Positions 24,560-33,062 of a DNA stretch of 64,000 bases are shown here, piece after piece (within the stretch, counting starts at the first letter, position 1; the number at the start of each line of letters is the position of its first letter). This DNA comes from Actinomycetes bacterium (GTDB lineage: Bacteria > Actinomycetota > Acidimicrobiia > Acidimicrobiales > Aldehydirespiratoraceae): contig JAJRXC010000058.1 of the NCBI GenBank assembly GCA_024276495.1, positions 16,739 to 80,738 of the forward strand, given 5' to 3'. The position numbers were made by a program, and so were the translations under genes. The notes beneath the pieces are model-generated. The model ran no database searches. It had not been told where the DNA came from and worked only from the letters and a program-made list of their open reading frames with translations.

Positions 24560-26038
24560 ATGTTGACAACTGCCATATTCGTGCCGCTGATCGTGGCGGC
24601 GGTGACGCTGGCGATCCCCGCGAAGCACGCCCACCTGGCTCGGCCGTTGGCCATCGTGACCAGCTTCGTTCCGCTCGTGGTGGTGGGGATCACGTGGGCG
24701 CGCTTCGAGATCGGGGACGGGCTCCAACTCGTGGAGTCGGCGAAGTGGATTCCGTCTCTGGGGATCTCCTACTCGGTCGGGGTCGACGGATTGTCGCTTC
24801 CGCTGGTCGGTCTCACCGCCCTGCTCTTCACGGTGTCGATGGTGTTCCCGTTCGACGACCTCGGAAAGTCCCGTCCCTACTACGCCACGTTCCTGTTCCT
24901 CGAAGCCATCTCACTCGGGGTCTTCCTGGCGCTCGATCTCATCTTGTTCTTCGTGTTCTGGGACCTCAGCCTGGTCGGCATGTACTTCCTGATCGGCGTG
25001 TGGGGTCACGGCGACTCGCAGCGTTCGGCGCTGAAGTTCTTTCTCTACACGCTGCTCGGTTCGCTGGCGCTGCTCCTCGGGATCCTCGGGATCTACCTCT
25101 ACACCGAGCCCCGCACCTTCGACATGGTCGAGATCATCCGGACGACGCCCGTGCCGGCCGGGGGTGTCGCGGCGACGCTCATCTTCCTCGCGCTCGGCAT
25201 CGGGTTCGCGGTCAAGACACCACTGGTGCCGTTCCACACCTGGTTGCCGCCGGCACACGTCGACGCGCCGGCTCCGGCGTCCACGATCCTCGCCGGGGTG
25301 CTGTTGAAGATGGGCACCTACGGCTTCATCCGGATCTCGCTGCAGATGCTCCCCGAGACGTTCCAGCGGTTCGCGCTGCCGCTCGGCATCGTCGCGGTCG
25401 TCTCCATCCTCTATGGCGCCCTCGTGGCGATGGCGCAAACCAACCTCAAACGGGTCATCGCGTACACCAGCGTCAACCACATGGGATACGTGATCCTCGG
25501 CATCGCCGCGGCCGGCGCGATCGGCTCGGGAAGCGACGCGTCCCGCTCGATCGCGATGACCGGCGCCGTTGTCGAGATGGTCGCCCACGGGTTGATCACC
25601 GGCGCCCTGTTCCTCGTCTCCGGTTCGATCCTGGCCCGGGGCGGCACCTACGAGTTGGATCAGTACGGCGGTCTCGCCGGGCGGGCCCCGCGCCTGGCCG
25701 GCATCACGATGCTCGCCGCCTTCGCCAGCCTCGGGTTGCCCGGCCTCGCCGGCTTCGTGGCCGAGTTCCAGATCTTCGCGGGGACGCTCGGCGTCTACCC
25801 GTGGCTCGCCGGAATCGGCCTGCTCGGCATCGTCATCACCGCCGCGCTGTTCCTGCGGATGATCCAACAGGTGTTCCTCGGCGACCTTCCGGTCCGTTGG
25901 GACGATTGGCGGGACCTGGGGAGAGCCGAGCTGTTCGCGCTGGTTCCGCTGGCCGTGCTCGTGATCGTGATCGGTGTCGTCCCGTCCTGGCTGATCCGGG
26001 TCATCGACTCGTTCTCCCAGGTCGTGGCGCGGGGCTGA
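24560..26038 (+). CDS. nuoM: NADH-quinone oxidoreductase subunit M
   Basis: 492-residue antiporter-like subunit with about 14 helices. Landmarks are SYSVGVDGLSLPLV, FFVFWDLSLVGMYFLIG, FAVKTPLVPFHTWLPPAHVDAPAPAS with the family lysine, and AQTNLKRVIAYTSVNHMG. In NuoM the first acidic site is usually a glutamate in F-Y-E; here the equivalent position reads FWDLS, an aspartate. Five bases after nuoL; translated in the same operon. Confidence 0.93.
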   Translation: MLTTAIFVPLIVAAVTLAIPAKHAHLARPLAIVTSFVPLVVVGITWARFEIGDGLQLVESAKWIPSLGISYSVGVDGLSLPLVGLTALLFTVSMVFPFDDLGKSRPYYATFLFLEAISLGVFLALDLILFFVFWDLSLVGMYFLIGVWGHGDSQRSALKFFLYTLLGSLALLLGILGIYLYTEPRTFDMVEIIRTTPVPAGGVAATLIFLALGIGFAVKTPLVPFHTWLPPAHVDAPAPASTILAGVLLKMGTYGFIRISLQMLPETFQRFALPLGIVAVVSILYGALVAMAQTNLKRVIAYTSVNHMGYVILGIAAAGAIGSGSDASRSIAMTGAVVEMVAHGLITGALFLVSGSILARGGTYELDQYGGLAGRAPRLAGITMLAAFASLGLPGLAGFVAEFQIFAGTLGVYPWLAGIGLLGIVITAALFLRMIQQVFLGDLPVRWDDWRDLGRAELFALVPLAVLVIVIGVVPSWLIRVIDSFSQVVARG

Positions 26039-26074
26039 TGACATGGCGCCGTTCCTGATCCGGGGGTCGCGACC

Positions 26075-27502
26075 GTGACCAGCGAGATGGGCCGGGCCGC
26101 GGTCGACGTTCTCCCCGTGCTGATCCTCGCGGGCGGGGCGATCCTGTTGATCTTCTACGTCATGTTCGTGCCCCGGGCGCTTCAGCCGTGGTCGGCGCTC
26201 GGCGCCACTCTCGTGCTGGCCGCGGCCGGATTCGCGAGCGGCTGGTATCTCGGTCGGGTCCCGGGGATCACGTTCTTCGGCACGTTCGCCGCGGACCGGA
26301 CCTGGCTGTGGGGGACGCTCATCATCATCGTGGTGACCGCGCTCGCGGCGGCGCTGTCGGTAGAGTGGTTCCGGACCGACGCGCGTCAAGGCGAGTACTA
26401 CGTGTTGTTGCTGTTGTCGGCGCTCGGCGCCGTCTTGCTCGCCGGTGCCGTGGATCTCATGGAGCTCGTCGTCGCCATGTTGTTGTCGTCGGTGACCGGC
26501 TACACGTTGACGGCGTACCACCGGAAGTCGCGGGCGGCGACGGAGGCCGGGATCAAGTACTACCTGATCGGCGCCTTGGCCAACGGCGCGATGGTCTATG
26601 GAATCGCCTTGTTGTTCGGACTCTCCGGCGGCACGTCGTTCGCGGACCTCGAAATCGGGTTGGTCGACGCCGACTCGACGGCACTGATCGTCGGGTTCGG
26701 CCTCGTGACCATCGGGATCGCGTTCAAGCTGGGGGCGGTCCCGGCCCATCAGTGGATGCCCGATGTCGCCCAGGGAGCCCCCGCGCCGGCGGCCGCGTTC
26801 GTGCTGGTCGCGGGGAAGGTGGGGGCGCTCATCGTTTTGATGCGGCTCGCGATCGTGCTCCCCGAGTCGGCCGTCGGGTGGCGACCCCTGGTCGCGGTGA
26901 TCGCGGCGGCGACGATGACGCTCGGCAACCTGGCCGCGCTCTGGCAGAACGACGTGCGCCGCATGCTCGGATGGTCGTCGGTGTCGCAGACCGGCTATGG
27001 ACTGCTCGCCGTCGTTGCCGTCGGCCGGAGTGATCTCGCCGTGTCGTCGATGCTGTTCTTCCTCGCCGCGTACGCGATGGGGAACATGGCCGCGTTCGGT
27101 GTCGTCGTCAAGCTGCGCGGTCTCACCGATCGGGAGTCGTTTCGTGGGCTCGGCTCGACCCACCCCTGGCTGATGGGCGCCCTGGTGGTCTCCTTCTTGT
27201 CGTTCATCGGGATCCCGCCGCTCGGCGGGTTCGCCGCGAAGCTGCTCCTGATGGGGGCGGTCATCGACGCGGGCTACACCTGGCTGGCCGTGTTGACCGT
27301 CGTCAACTCGGCGATCTCGCTCTTCTACTACGCGCGGGTGATGGGACCGGCCTACTTCGACTCGGCGGCCGAGCCCCGACCGGTCATGGGGAGCTTGGCG
27401 TCGTGGGCCGTCGGCATCGCGGTCGTCGCCGTCGTCGCGATCGGGGTCGTGGCCCAACCACTGGCCTCGGCCTGGGAAGGCGTGACGCTTCTCACCGGTT
27501 GA
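26075..27502 (+). CDS. nuoN: NADH-quinone oxidoreductase subunit N
   Basis: 475-residue last subunit of the membrane arm, about 13-14 helices. Landmarks are AVDLMELVVAMLLSSVTGYTL (the glutamate site), IAFKLGAVPAHQWMPDVAQGAP with the central lysine, and LWQNDVRRMLGWSSVSQTGY. GTG at 26075 is the best start; an ATG follows 12 bases later. It ends the nuo cluster and faces the broken transporter gene, whose open frame runs 151 bp into its 3' end on the other strand. Confidence 0.92.
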   Translation: MTSEMGRAAVDVLPVLILAGGAILLIFYVMFVPRALQPWSALGATLVLAAAGFASGWYLGRVPGITFFGTFAADRTWLWGTLIIIVVTALAAALSVEWFRTDARQGEYYVLLLLSALGAVLLAGAVDLMELVVAMLLSSVTGYTLTAYHRKSRAATEAGIKYYLIGALANGAMVYGIALLFGLSGGTSFADLEIGLVDADSTALIVGFGLVTIGIAFKLGAVPAHQWMPDVAQGAPAPAAAFVLVAGKVGALIVLMRLAIVLPESAVGWRPLVAVIAAATMTLGNLAALWQNDVRRMLGWSSVSQTGYGLLAVVAVGRSDLAVSSMLFFLAAYAMGNMAAFGVVVKLRGLTDRESFRGLGSTHPWLMGALVVSFLSFIGIPPLGGFAAKLLLMGAVIDAGYTWLAVLTVVNSAISLFYYARVMGPAYFDSAAEPRPVMGSLASWAVGIAVVAVVAIGVVAQPLASAWEGVTLLTG

Positions 27503-28400
27503 GCGGCGACCCGGCTGTCACGGTTCACGAGGAAGATGCCGAGAAACGCGAGGGAGGCCCCGGCCACCATCGAGACGGTGAGGGCCTCACCGTAGAGGGC
27601 CACACCCATGGTCAGACCGAAGATCGGGATGAGGAAGCTGAACGCGTTGGCCCTGTTCAGCGGCACCGTCTCGAGAACCGAGAGCCAGAGCCAGTACACC
27701 AGCGCCGTCCCGGGAAGGGCGAGACCGAAGAGGCTCGCCAGAAACGTCGCCGACCACTCGACGTCGGCGGGGGTCTCGGACAGCAGGGCGATCCCGGCGA
27801 GAGGGACCGTGCCGATGAGGAGCTGCGTTCCCGCGGCCATGAGCGCGTCGACCGTGCCCGCGAGCCGGGCGAAGGCGACATTGCTCGCGGTGATTCCCCC
27901 GGCGGCGAGAAGGACGTAGGCGACACCGAGGACGTAGTCGTCGCGTCCCTGCTGGGCCCCGAACGCCGGTCCGGCGATGACGAGGATCCCGAGCAGACCG
28001 ATGGCCAGGCCGCCGGCGCCGATGATGCCGAGCCGCTCGTCGAGGACGACATAGGCGAGCCCGGCGGCGAGCAACGGCTGGGTGTCGCCATGCCGGGAGC
28101 GATGAACTCCGCGGCGTGGAACATTCCCAGGAACCCGAGAGTGGTGGCGCCCAGACCGGCGATGACCAACGACATCCAGGTGTGGCGGCCGGTGGGAAAC
28201 GGCCGCCGGAGCACGAGGGCGGTGCCGAGGAGCGCGCTGCTCGCGATGAACGCCCGCAGCGCGGCGAACGTCAGATGTGGCGCCAGCTTCAGACCGGTCG
28301 TGATGAGTGGGAAGCACGCCGCCCACAGGAGCATCACGAGGATGATCTTCACGCTCGGTCGGCGAGCGAGGACGAACGGCGTCGCGCCGCGACGCCTCAC
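27352..28400 (-). pseudogene. Frameshifted EamA/DMT-family transporter
   Basis: Ten-helix drug/metabolite-type transporter split over two frames. The N-terminal half (from GTG 28400, KIILVMLLWAACFPLITTG) runs to about 28085 and reads EFIAPGMAT; the C-terminal half continues from QPLLAAGLAYVVLDERLG in the other frame. Family members usually have about four more residues between these points (like VLAN), and the frame change fits loss of 3n+1 bases, most simply about 13. The downstream frame has no stop until 27352, inside nuoN, so the normal end near 27510 has been lost or lies in another frame. Either a recent pseudogene or an assembly error; without the break it would be an intact permease of about 290 residues. 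Confidence 0.72.
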
Positions 28401-28538
28401 TCCGGCCGGCGTTCGCCGACGGACCCGGATGCGGGGCCGTCGGGCTCGAGGGGTGCTGCCCGGGTGATGGGCCGCGGTGGTCGGGTCGAGAAGATGGTTC
28501 CGACTCTACGGACCGGTGGCCGTGGTGGTCCGGATGCG

Positions 28539-28838
28539 TCAGTGTGCGGCGAGCGCGGCGCGGAGCTGCGCCAGGGTCGGGGAACCGGCCATTCCCTCGG
28601 GGGTCTGGTACACCCGGCACGACAGCCCGACCGGGTCGTCGGTGTCGGCGAAGAGGTCGACTCCGTCGACGATGATGCTCGGAGAGCCCCGGAACCGGAC
28701 CCGCTCGGCTTCCTCGGGGGTGTCGACCAGGTGGCGGGTGATGGTCATGTCCGGAATCTCGCTCGCGAGGGCCACCAGGTGGGCATCGGCGACCTTCCAG
28801 TTGGGGCAGTCGTCGAAATAGAGCAGCGCCACGTCCAT
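28539..28838 (-). CDS. Small thioredoxin-fold protein
   Basis: 99-residue protein with a thioredoxin-like pattern: strand VALLYFDDCPNWKVADAHL with a single Cys11 in CPNW, and later RGSPSIIVDGVDLF, the cis-Pro region of the fold. A second Cys is in LSCRVYQT. Proteins of this type are found with mercury and other metal resistance genes. It is read away from the MerR regulator and shares the palindromic operator region at 28851-28874, so its expression is probably under that regulator. The exact role, thiol transfer or metal binding, is inferred. Confidence 0.75.
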   Translation of the reverse strand: MDVALLYFDDCPNWKVADAHLVALASEIPDMTITRHLVDTPEEAERVRFRGSPSIIVDGVDLFADTDDPVGLSCRVYQTPEGMAGSPTLAQLRAALAAH

Positions 28839-28850
28839 GGCGCGAGCATA

Positions 28851-28874
28851 GACCTTGAACCTCGGTTCAAGGTC
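28851..28874. promoter_or_regulatory. MerR-type operator and 19-bp-spacer promoter
   Basis: Perfect inverted repeat with 11-bp arms (GACCTTGAACC and complement) around TC. It covers a TTGAAC -35 (28855-28860); a TAGGCT -10 at 28880-28885 gives a 19-bp spacer, the stretched spacing that MerR proteins correct by twisting DNA. The predicted RNA would start at or beside the regulator's ATG (28892), giving a leaderless message. Confidence 0.8.
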
Positions 28875-28891
28875 ACGGCTAGGCTGGGCCG

Positions 28892-29326
28892 ATGTTGATC
28901 GGAGCGCTCGCCGATGCCCTCGGTGTCCCCACCCAGACGGTTCGCTTCTACGAGCGGCGGGGGCTGTTGCCTCGACCGACGCGGGCCCCCAACGGCTATC
29001 GCGTCTACGACGACACCGCGGTCACGAGATTGGCCTTCATCCGCTCCGCCCAGGCGGCCGGTCTCACCCTGGCCGAGATCGGCCGCATCCTGGCCCTTCG
29101 CGACGACGGAACCGCTCCGTGCACCCATGTGGGGGAGCTGCTCGAATCGAAGCTCGACGAGGTCCGCGCGCGACAGCGGCAACTCGCCGAGCTGGAGGCG
29201 GAGCTGGAACGACTCGTCGAGCGGGGCCACCGACTCGACCCGGCCGATTGCGGTGACACCGAGATCTGCCACATCCTGGCGCCGGTGGGATCGGCCGAGG
29301 CGGCATCCGGTGCGGGGGAGCGATGA
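28892..29326 (+). CDS. MerR-family metal-responsive regulator
   Basis: 144-residue regulator. Winged helix-turn-helix at the N-terminus (IGALADALGVPTQTVRFYERRGLL, PNGYRVYD), a long dimerisation helix (about 78-112), and three cysteines (Cys77, Cys120, Cys126, with His127 following) placed like the metal ligands of MerR/ZntR-type sensors. It should activate its own promoter and the divergent thioredoxin-like gene in response to a heavy metal; which metal is not readable, though the three-Cys set suggests Hg, Zn, Cd or Pb rather than Cu(I). The stop overlaps the start of the alcohol dehydrogenase. Confidence 0.88.
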   Translation: MLIGALADALGVPTQTVRFYERRGLLPRPTRAPNGYRVYDDTAVTRLAFIRSAQAAGLTLAEIGRILALRDDGTAPCTHVGELLESKLDEVRARQRQLAELEAELERLVERGHRLDPADCGDTEICHILAPVGSAEAASGAGER

Positions 29327-30561
29327 AGGCCCTCGTCTACGGGGTCGCCCCCGAACCGCCCGGCGACGGCGACGGCGCCGACCCGAACCCGCTTCGGGCC
29401 GGACTCGCATCGACGCCGATGCGGCTGATGGAGGTGGACGATCCGGGGTTCCTGCGGCCCGACTGGGTGCTGACCCGGCCGCGGCTCACGGGGATCTGTG
29501 GCTCCGACGCCAAACAGGTCTTCATGGATTTCGGGGAGGTGGGGGCCGCCAACCCGATGATCCACTTCACGACGTTTCCCCAGGTCCTCGGCCATGAGGT
29601 GGTGGCCGATGTGGTCGCGCTCGGCCCGGAAGCCGAGGGTGTCGAAGTCGGCGACCGGGTCGTGCTCGACCCGTGGCTCTCCTGCGTCCCGCGCGGGGTG
29701 AGCCCGCTCTGTGCCGCCTGCGCGGCCGGCGACCTCAGCTTGTGCGAGAGCTTTCTCGTACCGCCGATCTCGCCCGGCATCCACATCGGGACCTCGAGGG
29801 ACGCCTCCGGCGGCTACGCCGAGCTGATGCCGGCCCATCCCGCCATGTTGTTCCCCGTCCCGCCGTCGATCCCCGACGAGGTCGCGGTCTTCGCCGACCC
29901 GTTCTCCGTCTCGCTCCATGCCGTCACCCGCCACCCCCCGCCGAGCGGCGGGCGGGTCCTCGTCTACGGCGCCGGTTCGCTGGGGAGCGCAGCGGTGCTG
30001 ATCCTGCGCGAGTTGTACCCGGAGGTCGAGGTCGGCGTCGTCGCCCGCTTCGGCCGGCAAGCCGATTTCGCGGCGGCGCTCGGCGCGACCGTTTTCGCCC
30101 ACGAACCGGTCGGTGCGCTCGTCGAGGAGGCGGCGGCGTGGTCGGGAGGTGTGCTCCGCGGGGTCGGCGGCGATGGCCTGCCGATGGCCTACCCGGGTGG
30201 CATCGACGTCGTGTACGACACCGTGTCGAAGAAGGACTCCCTCGAAGTGTCGGTTCGGTTGCTGCGGGCCCGCGGGACGCTGGTCAAGGCGGGCGTGCAC
30301 GGTGCGACGAGTTGGGAGTGGACACCCCTCTACTTCAAGGAGATCTCCTGGGTCGGCTCCAACGCGTTCGGGTTCGAGGAGGTCGGCGGGGTCCGCCGAC
30401 ACGCGATCGAGCACTTCTTGGACCTGGCCGCGGCGGGCCGAGCCGATCTCCGCGCGACCCTCACCCACCGGTTCCCGCTCGACCAGTGGCGCGCCGCGTT
30501 CGGTGCGCTGGCCGACCAGGAGCACAGTGGCGCGATGAAGGTGGCGATCGATCAGCGCTGA
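29323..30561 (+). CDS. Zinc-dependent alcohol dehydrogenase (MDR family)
   Basis: 412-residue medium-chain dehydrogenase/reductase. Catalytic zinc site: Cys in TGICGSDAK and His/Glu of LGHEVVADV; the structural zinc cysteines lie in SCVPRGVSPLCAACAAGDLSLC; the NAD(P) loop is VYGAGSLGSAA. It resembles threonine- or sugar-alcohol dehydrogenases but the substrate is open. ATGA overlap with the MerR gene suggests co-transcription, so it may be induced with metal stress or simply share the transcript. Confidence 0.87.
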   Translation: MKALVYGVAPEPPGDGDGADPNPLRAGLASTPMRLMEVDDPGFLRPDWVLTRPRLTGICGSDAKQVFMDFGEVGAANPMIHFTTFPQVLGHEVVADVVALGPEAEGVEVGDRVVLDPWLSCVPRGVSPLCAACAAGDLSLCESFLVPPISPGIHIGTSRDASGGYAELMPAHPAMLFPVPPSIPDEVAVFADPFSVSLHAVTRHPPPSGGRVLVYGAGSLGSAAVLILRELYPEVEVGVVARFGRQADFAAALGATVFAHEPVGALVEEAAAWSGGVLRGVGGDGLPMAYPGGIDVVYDTVSKKDSLEVSVRLLRARGTLVKAGVHGATSWEWTPLYFKEISWVGSNAFGFEEVGGVRRHAIEHFLDLAAAGRADLRATLTHRFPLDQWRAAFGALADQEHSGAMKVAIDQR

Positions 30562-30574
30562 CGTCCGACCCCGG

Positions 30575-31747
30575 TCATCGTGATGGGCCGGCCGGGCCGT
30601 CGGCGAGCACGTGGACCCGGTTGTGCGTGCACCAGACACAGTCGCACGTGGTGTTGTGGCAGGCCTGGTCCCGGTGGTGGAGGCGGGTCGCGACGAACCT
30701 CCGCCGGGCGGTCCGGGCGAACGCCGACTTCGGAACCGTCGGGCGCCAGTGGCGGTACAGCCGGTCGCGCAGATCGGTCGAGGCCGCGCCGCGGCGCAAC
30801 AACGCGGGGATCACGGCCTCCGGAAGCGCTTCGAACATCAGTCGGTTGGCGAGCTCGGTCTCGATCCGGTGATCGAACGTCGCGGCGGCGAGGGTCCCGT
30901 AGTCGGTGCCGTCGACGAGTGACCGGGCCGCGAGGTGGCCGGACTCCATCGCGAAGCGCAGACCGAACCCCCATTCCGGATCCTGCAACCCGGCGGCCTC
31001 CCCGACGAAGAGCCGCCCGGCCTCGTCGGTGTAGCGGGCCGCCGGGAAGACCGAGCCGTATCGGGAGAACGTCCGCGCCCCGTCGATCTCCGACGCGAGA
31101 CCGGGCACGAGACGTTCGAACGCGGCCACGGCGTCGCGGCGGACCCGTTTCCAGTCCGCTTGGCGTCGGAACAGGCAGGTCGCGAGCGTTGCCCGTCCGT
31201 TCCAGGTCAGCAGGTAGGCGTAGCCGGCGGGCGCGAGCCGATCGGAGATGATGCAGCGGGCCTGGTTCTCCAAGGCGGTGTCGAAGACGAGACCGGTCAC
31301 CAAGCCGTCGGCGTATCGGGGCCCGGTGGCGATGATGTCGCCCCGCTCGGCGGTCTGCGCCGGCTGACCGAAGTCGATGCGGGCGCCGGCGGCCCGGGCC
31401 TGTTCGAGAAGCGCCCGGTCCAGAGAACCGTCCATGGGGCCCCGTCGGATCAGGTGGAACAGCGGGCCGCTTCCTCCCTTCGAGACGGTCGGGTCGAGAT
31501 GGTGGTCGTAGAAGGTGACCTCGTCGAACGCCTCGTGTTCGAACGTCGGCTCCACGCCGAGCCCGGTCAGCCAGTCGAGGACGTCCTCGGGCGTGGACCA
31601 GTTCTCCAGTCCCTGGAAGTCGCCGGCGAAGCGGTGGCCCACCTCCGTGGCCTGGTCGAGCACGCGGACCGGGTGTCCGGCCCGGGCCAGGGTCGCGGCG
31701 GCCACCAGTCCGGCCGGTCCGGCGCCGATCACGGTGTGTTGCTCCAT
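30575..31747 (-). CDS. FAD-dependent reductase, geranylgeranyl-reductase-like
   Basis: 390-residue flavoprotein of the geranylgeranyl reductase / p-hydroxybenzoate hydroxylase fold. FAD loop VIGAGPAGLVAAATLARAG near residue 5; second FAD motif RLFVGEAAGLQDPEWGFGLRFAMESG about 260-285. Relatives saturate isoprenoid chains of lipids or quinones. The C-terminus has an unusual Cys cluster CHNTTCDCVWC that might hold a metal or Fe-S cluster. ATG at 31747 has GGGAGG 8 bases upstream; the frame is open further up but lacks a ribosome site. A CsoR-like box lies 67 bp upstream. Confidence 0.78.
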   Translation of the reverse strand: MEQHTVIGAGPAGLVAAATLARAGHPVRVLDQATEVGHRFAGDFQGLENWSTPEDVLDWLTGLGVEPTFEHEAFDEVTFYDHHLDPTVSKGGSGPLFHLIRRGPMDGSLDRALLEQARAAGARIDFGQPAQTAERGDIIATGPRYADGLVTGLVFDTALENQARCIISDRLAPAGYAYLLTWNGRATLATCLFRRQADWKRVRRDAVAAFERLVPGLASEIDGARTFSRYGSVFPAARYTDEAGRLFVGEAAGLQDPEWGFGLRFAMESGHLAARSLVDGTDYGTLAAATFDHRIETELANRLMFEALPEAVIPALLRRGAASTDLRDRLYRHWRPTVPKSAFARTARRRFVATRLHHRDQACHNTTCDCVWCTHNRVHVLADGPAGPSR

Positions 31748-31813
31748 GGTGTTGCCTCCCCATGGTGAGAGACCGGATCCGGATTCCTCCGGCCGGTGCG
31801 ACACGTCCAGAAT

Positions 31814-31830
31814 ATACCGGCGGGGGGTAT
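31814..31830. promoter_or_regulatory. Second CsoR-like box, upstream of the FAD reductase gene
   Basis: ATACCGGCGGGGGGTAT, with ATACC/GGTAT arms; 12 of 17 positions match the box before copA. It lies between the FAD reductase start and the GDPD gene end on the same strand, so copper control of the reductase is possible. Confidence 0.55.
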
Positions 31831-31858
31831 CTGGCAGGGTCCAAGGTCCTGCGTCGCG

Positions 31859-32953
31859 TCACCGACCCTGCAACGCGGCCGCGATGTCGGGGCGGTCCGT
31901 GATGAGCCCGTCGGCGCCCCGTTCCAACACATCGGTCATGTCCCGGGCGCGGTTGACCGTCCACGGAATGACCCGGAGCCCGAGCGCGTGGGCCTCGGCG
32001 ACCAGCTCGGCCGACATGACGTTGAAGTTCGGCGACCAGATGTCGGCGCCGCGGGCCGCGTACTCGGCCAGATCGGGCGGCTCCCGCGACGTCAGCGCCG
32101 CCAACCGAATGTCGGGGTCGACCGAACGAATCGCCCACAACGAACGATGGTCGAAGCTCTGGATGACCACCCGATCGGCGACGCCGGCGGCGTCGACGAC
32201 CGCGAGCACCTCGAGCTCGAACCTCCCGGGTGTGACGCCGTCGAAGCCGTCGCCGATCCCGCCCGGGTCATCGACATCGCGCTTGGTCTCGATGTTGAAC
32301 TCCACCGACGCGGCCCGGGCCCGTTGCTCATCGGTCTTGTCGGGTGACGTCGCGTAGTCGTCCACGAACGCGAACACTTCGGCGAGGGTCAACAGCTCGT
32401 AGCGGTCCCCGGCGAGCGCGGTCGGCGAGCGCTCCTGGTCGGGGAACCGTTGAGGGTCGGGATTCAGATCGCACCGGTAGCCGCGGAGCCGGGCAAGCGT
32501 CGAATCGGCGATCGCCACCCCTCCGGCCGGGAGCTCGGCGCCGGAATCACCGTCGGCGACCCGACACTTGTCGGCCCTGAGCGCCGGGTCGTGCCACACC
32601 ACCACCTCATCGTCGGCGGACAGGTGCAGATCGAGCTCGAGCGTGGTGACGCCGATGTCGAGCGCGGTCTCGAATGCCGGCAACGTGTTCTCGGGTTTGA
32701 GGCCACGGGCCCCGCGATGGCCCTCGACATGGAACGGCAAGGGTGCGAGCTCCGGTGCGGCCGGGGTCGTGGCGCCGGCGGGGTCGACGGCCGGGGCCTC
32801 GTCCCCGCGGTCGTCGACCGCCTCGGCCGGCGCGGTCTCCTCCCGGTCGGCGACGTCCTCCGGTGTCGTCTCTCCGGCGGAACATCCGGCGGCGACGACG
32901 ACGAACACGACCCCCACGATCGGGAGGTGGGACGATCGCAGGAGTTTCGGCAC
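31859..32953 (-). CDS. Lipoprotein glycerophosphodiester phosphodiesterase
   Basis: 364-residue exported GDPD that should split glycerophosphodiesters, such as glycerophosphocholine, to glycerol-3-phosphate and an alcohol. The GTG start gives a signal ending in VAAGC (Cys24), followed by an acidic, Pro/Ala-rich linker. The TIM-barrel domain begins at EGHRGARGLKPENTLPAF (catalytic His, Arg, Glu, Asn) and includes LELDLHLSADDEVVVWHD with the metal and second His sites, and later VIPWTVN. Length and order fit the family. It may supply the Ugp-like importer encoded 6 kb away. Confidence 0.87.
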   Translation of the reverse strand: MPKLLRSSHLPIVGVVFVVVAAGCSAGETTPEDVADREETAPAEAVDDRGDEAPAVDPAGATTPAAPELAPLPFHVEGHRGARGLKPENTLPAFETALDIGVTTLELDLHLSADDEVVVWHDPALRADKCRVADGDSGAELPAGGVAIADSTLARLRGYRCDLNPDPQRFPDQERSPTALAGDRYELLTLAEVFAFVDDYATSPDKTDEQRARAASVEFNIETKRDVDDPGGIGDGFDGVTPGRFELEVLAVVDAAGVADRVVIQSFDHRSLWAIRSVDPDIRLAALTSREPPDLAEYAARGADIWSPNFNVMSAELVAEAHALGLRVIPWTVNRARDMTDVLERGADGLITDRPDIAAALQGR

Positions 32954-33062
32954 GCCCAAGTCATAGTCGGTCGGCGACCGCCCGCTGGCCCGAGAACGGG
33001 ACCTCAGACCCTGTTCGACCGACCGACACCTTCTCACCATGTGCCGCGAGGAGGTGCTGCTC

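Noticed and set aside
22389..24569. 726-codon minus-strand frame opposite nuoK and nuoL
   Set aside because: Same shadow pattern; no ribosome site and no family sequence.
24911..27457. Very long open frame on the minus strand (848 codons) opposite nuoM and nuoN
   Set aside because: Composition is Asp/Glu/Arg/His-rich and repetitive, the typical antisense shadow of GC-rich genes; the plus strand encodes well-conserved Nuo subunits.
28080..28095. Programmed frameshift in the DMT transporter
   Set aside because: No slippery sequence is visible at the join and residues expected in the family are missing; deletion explains it better.
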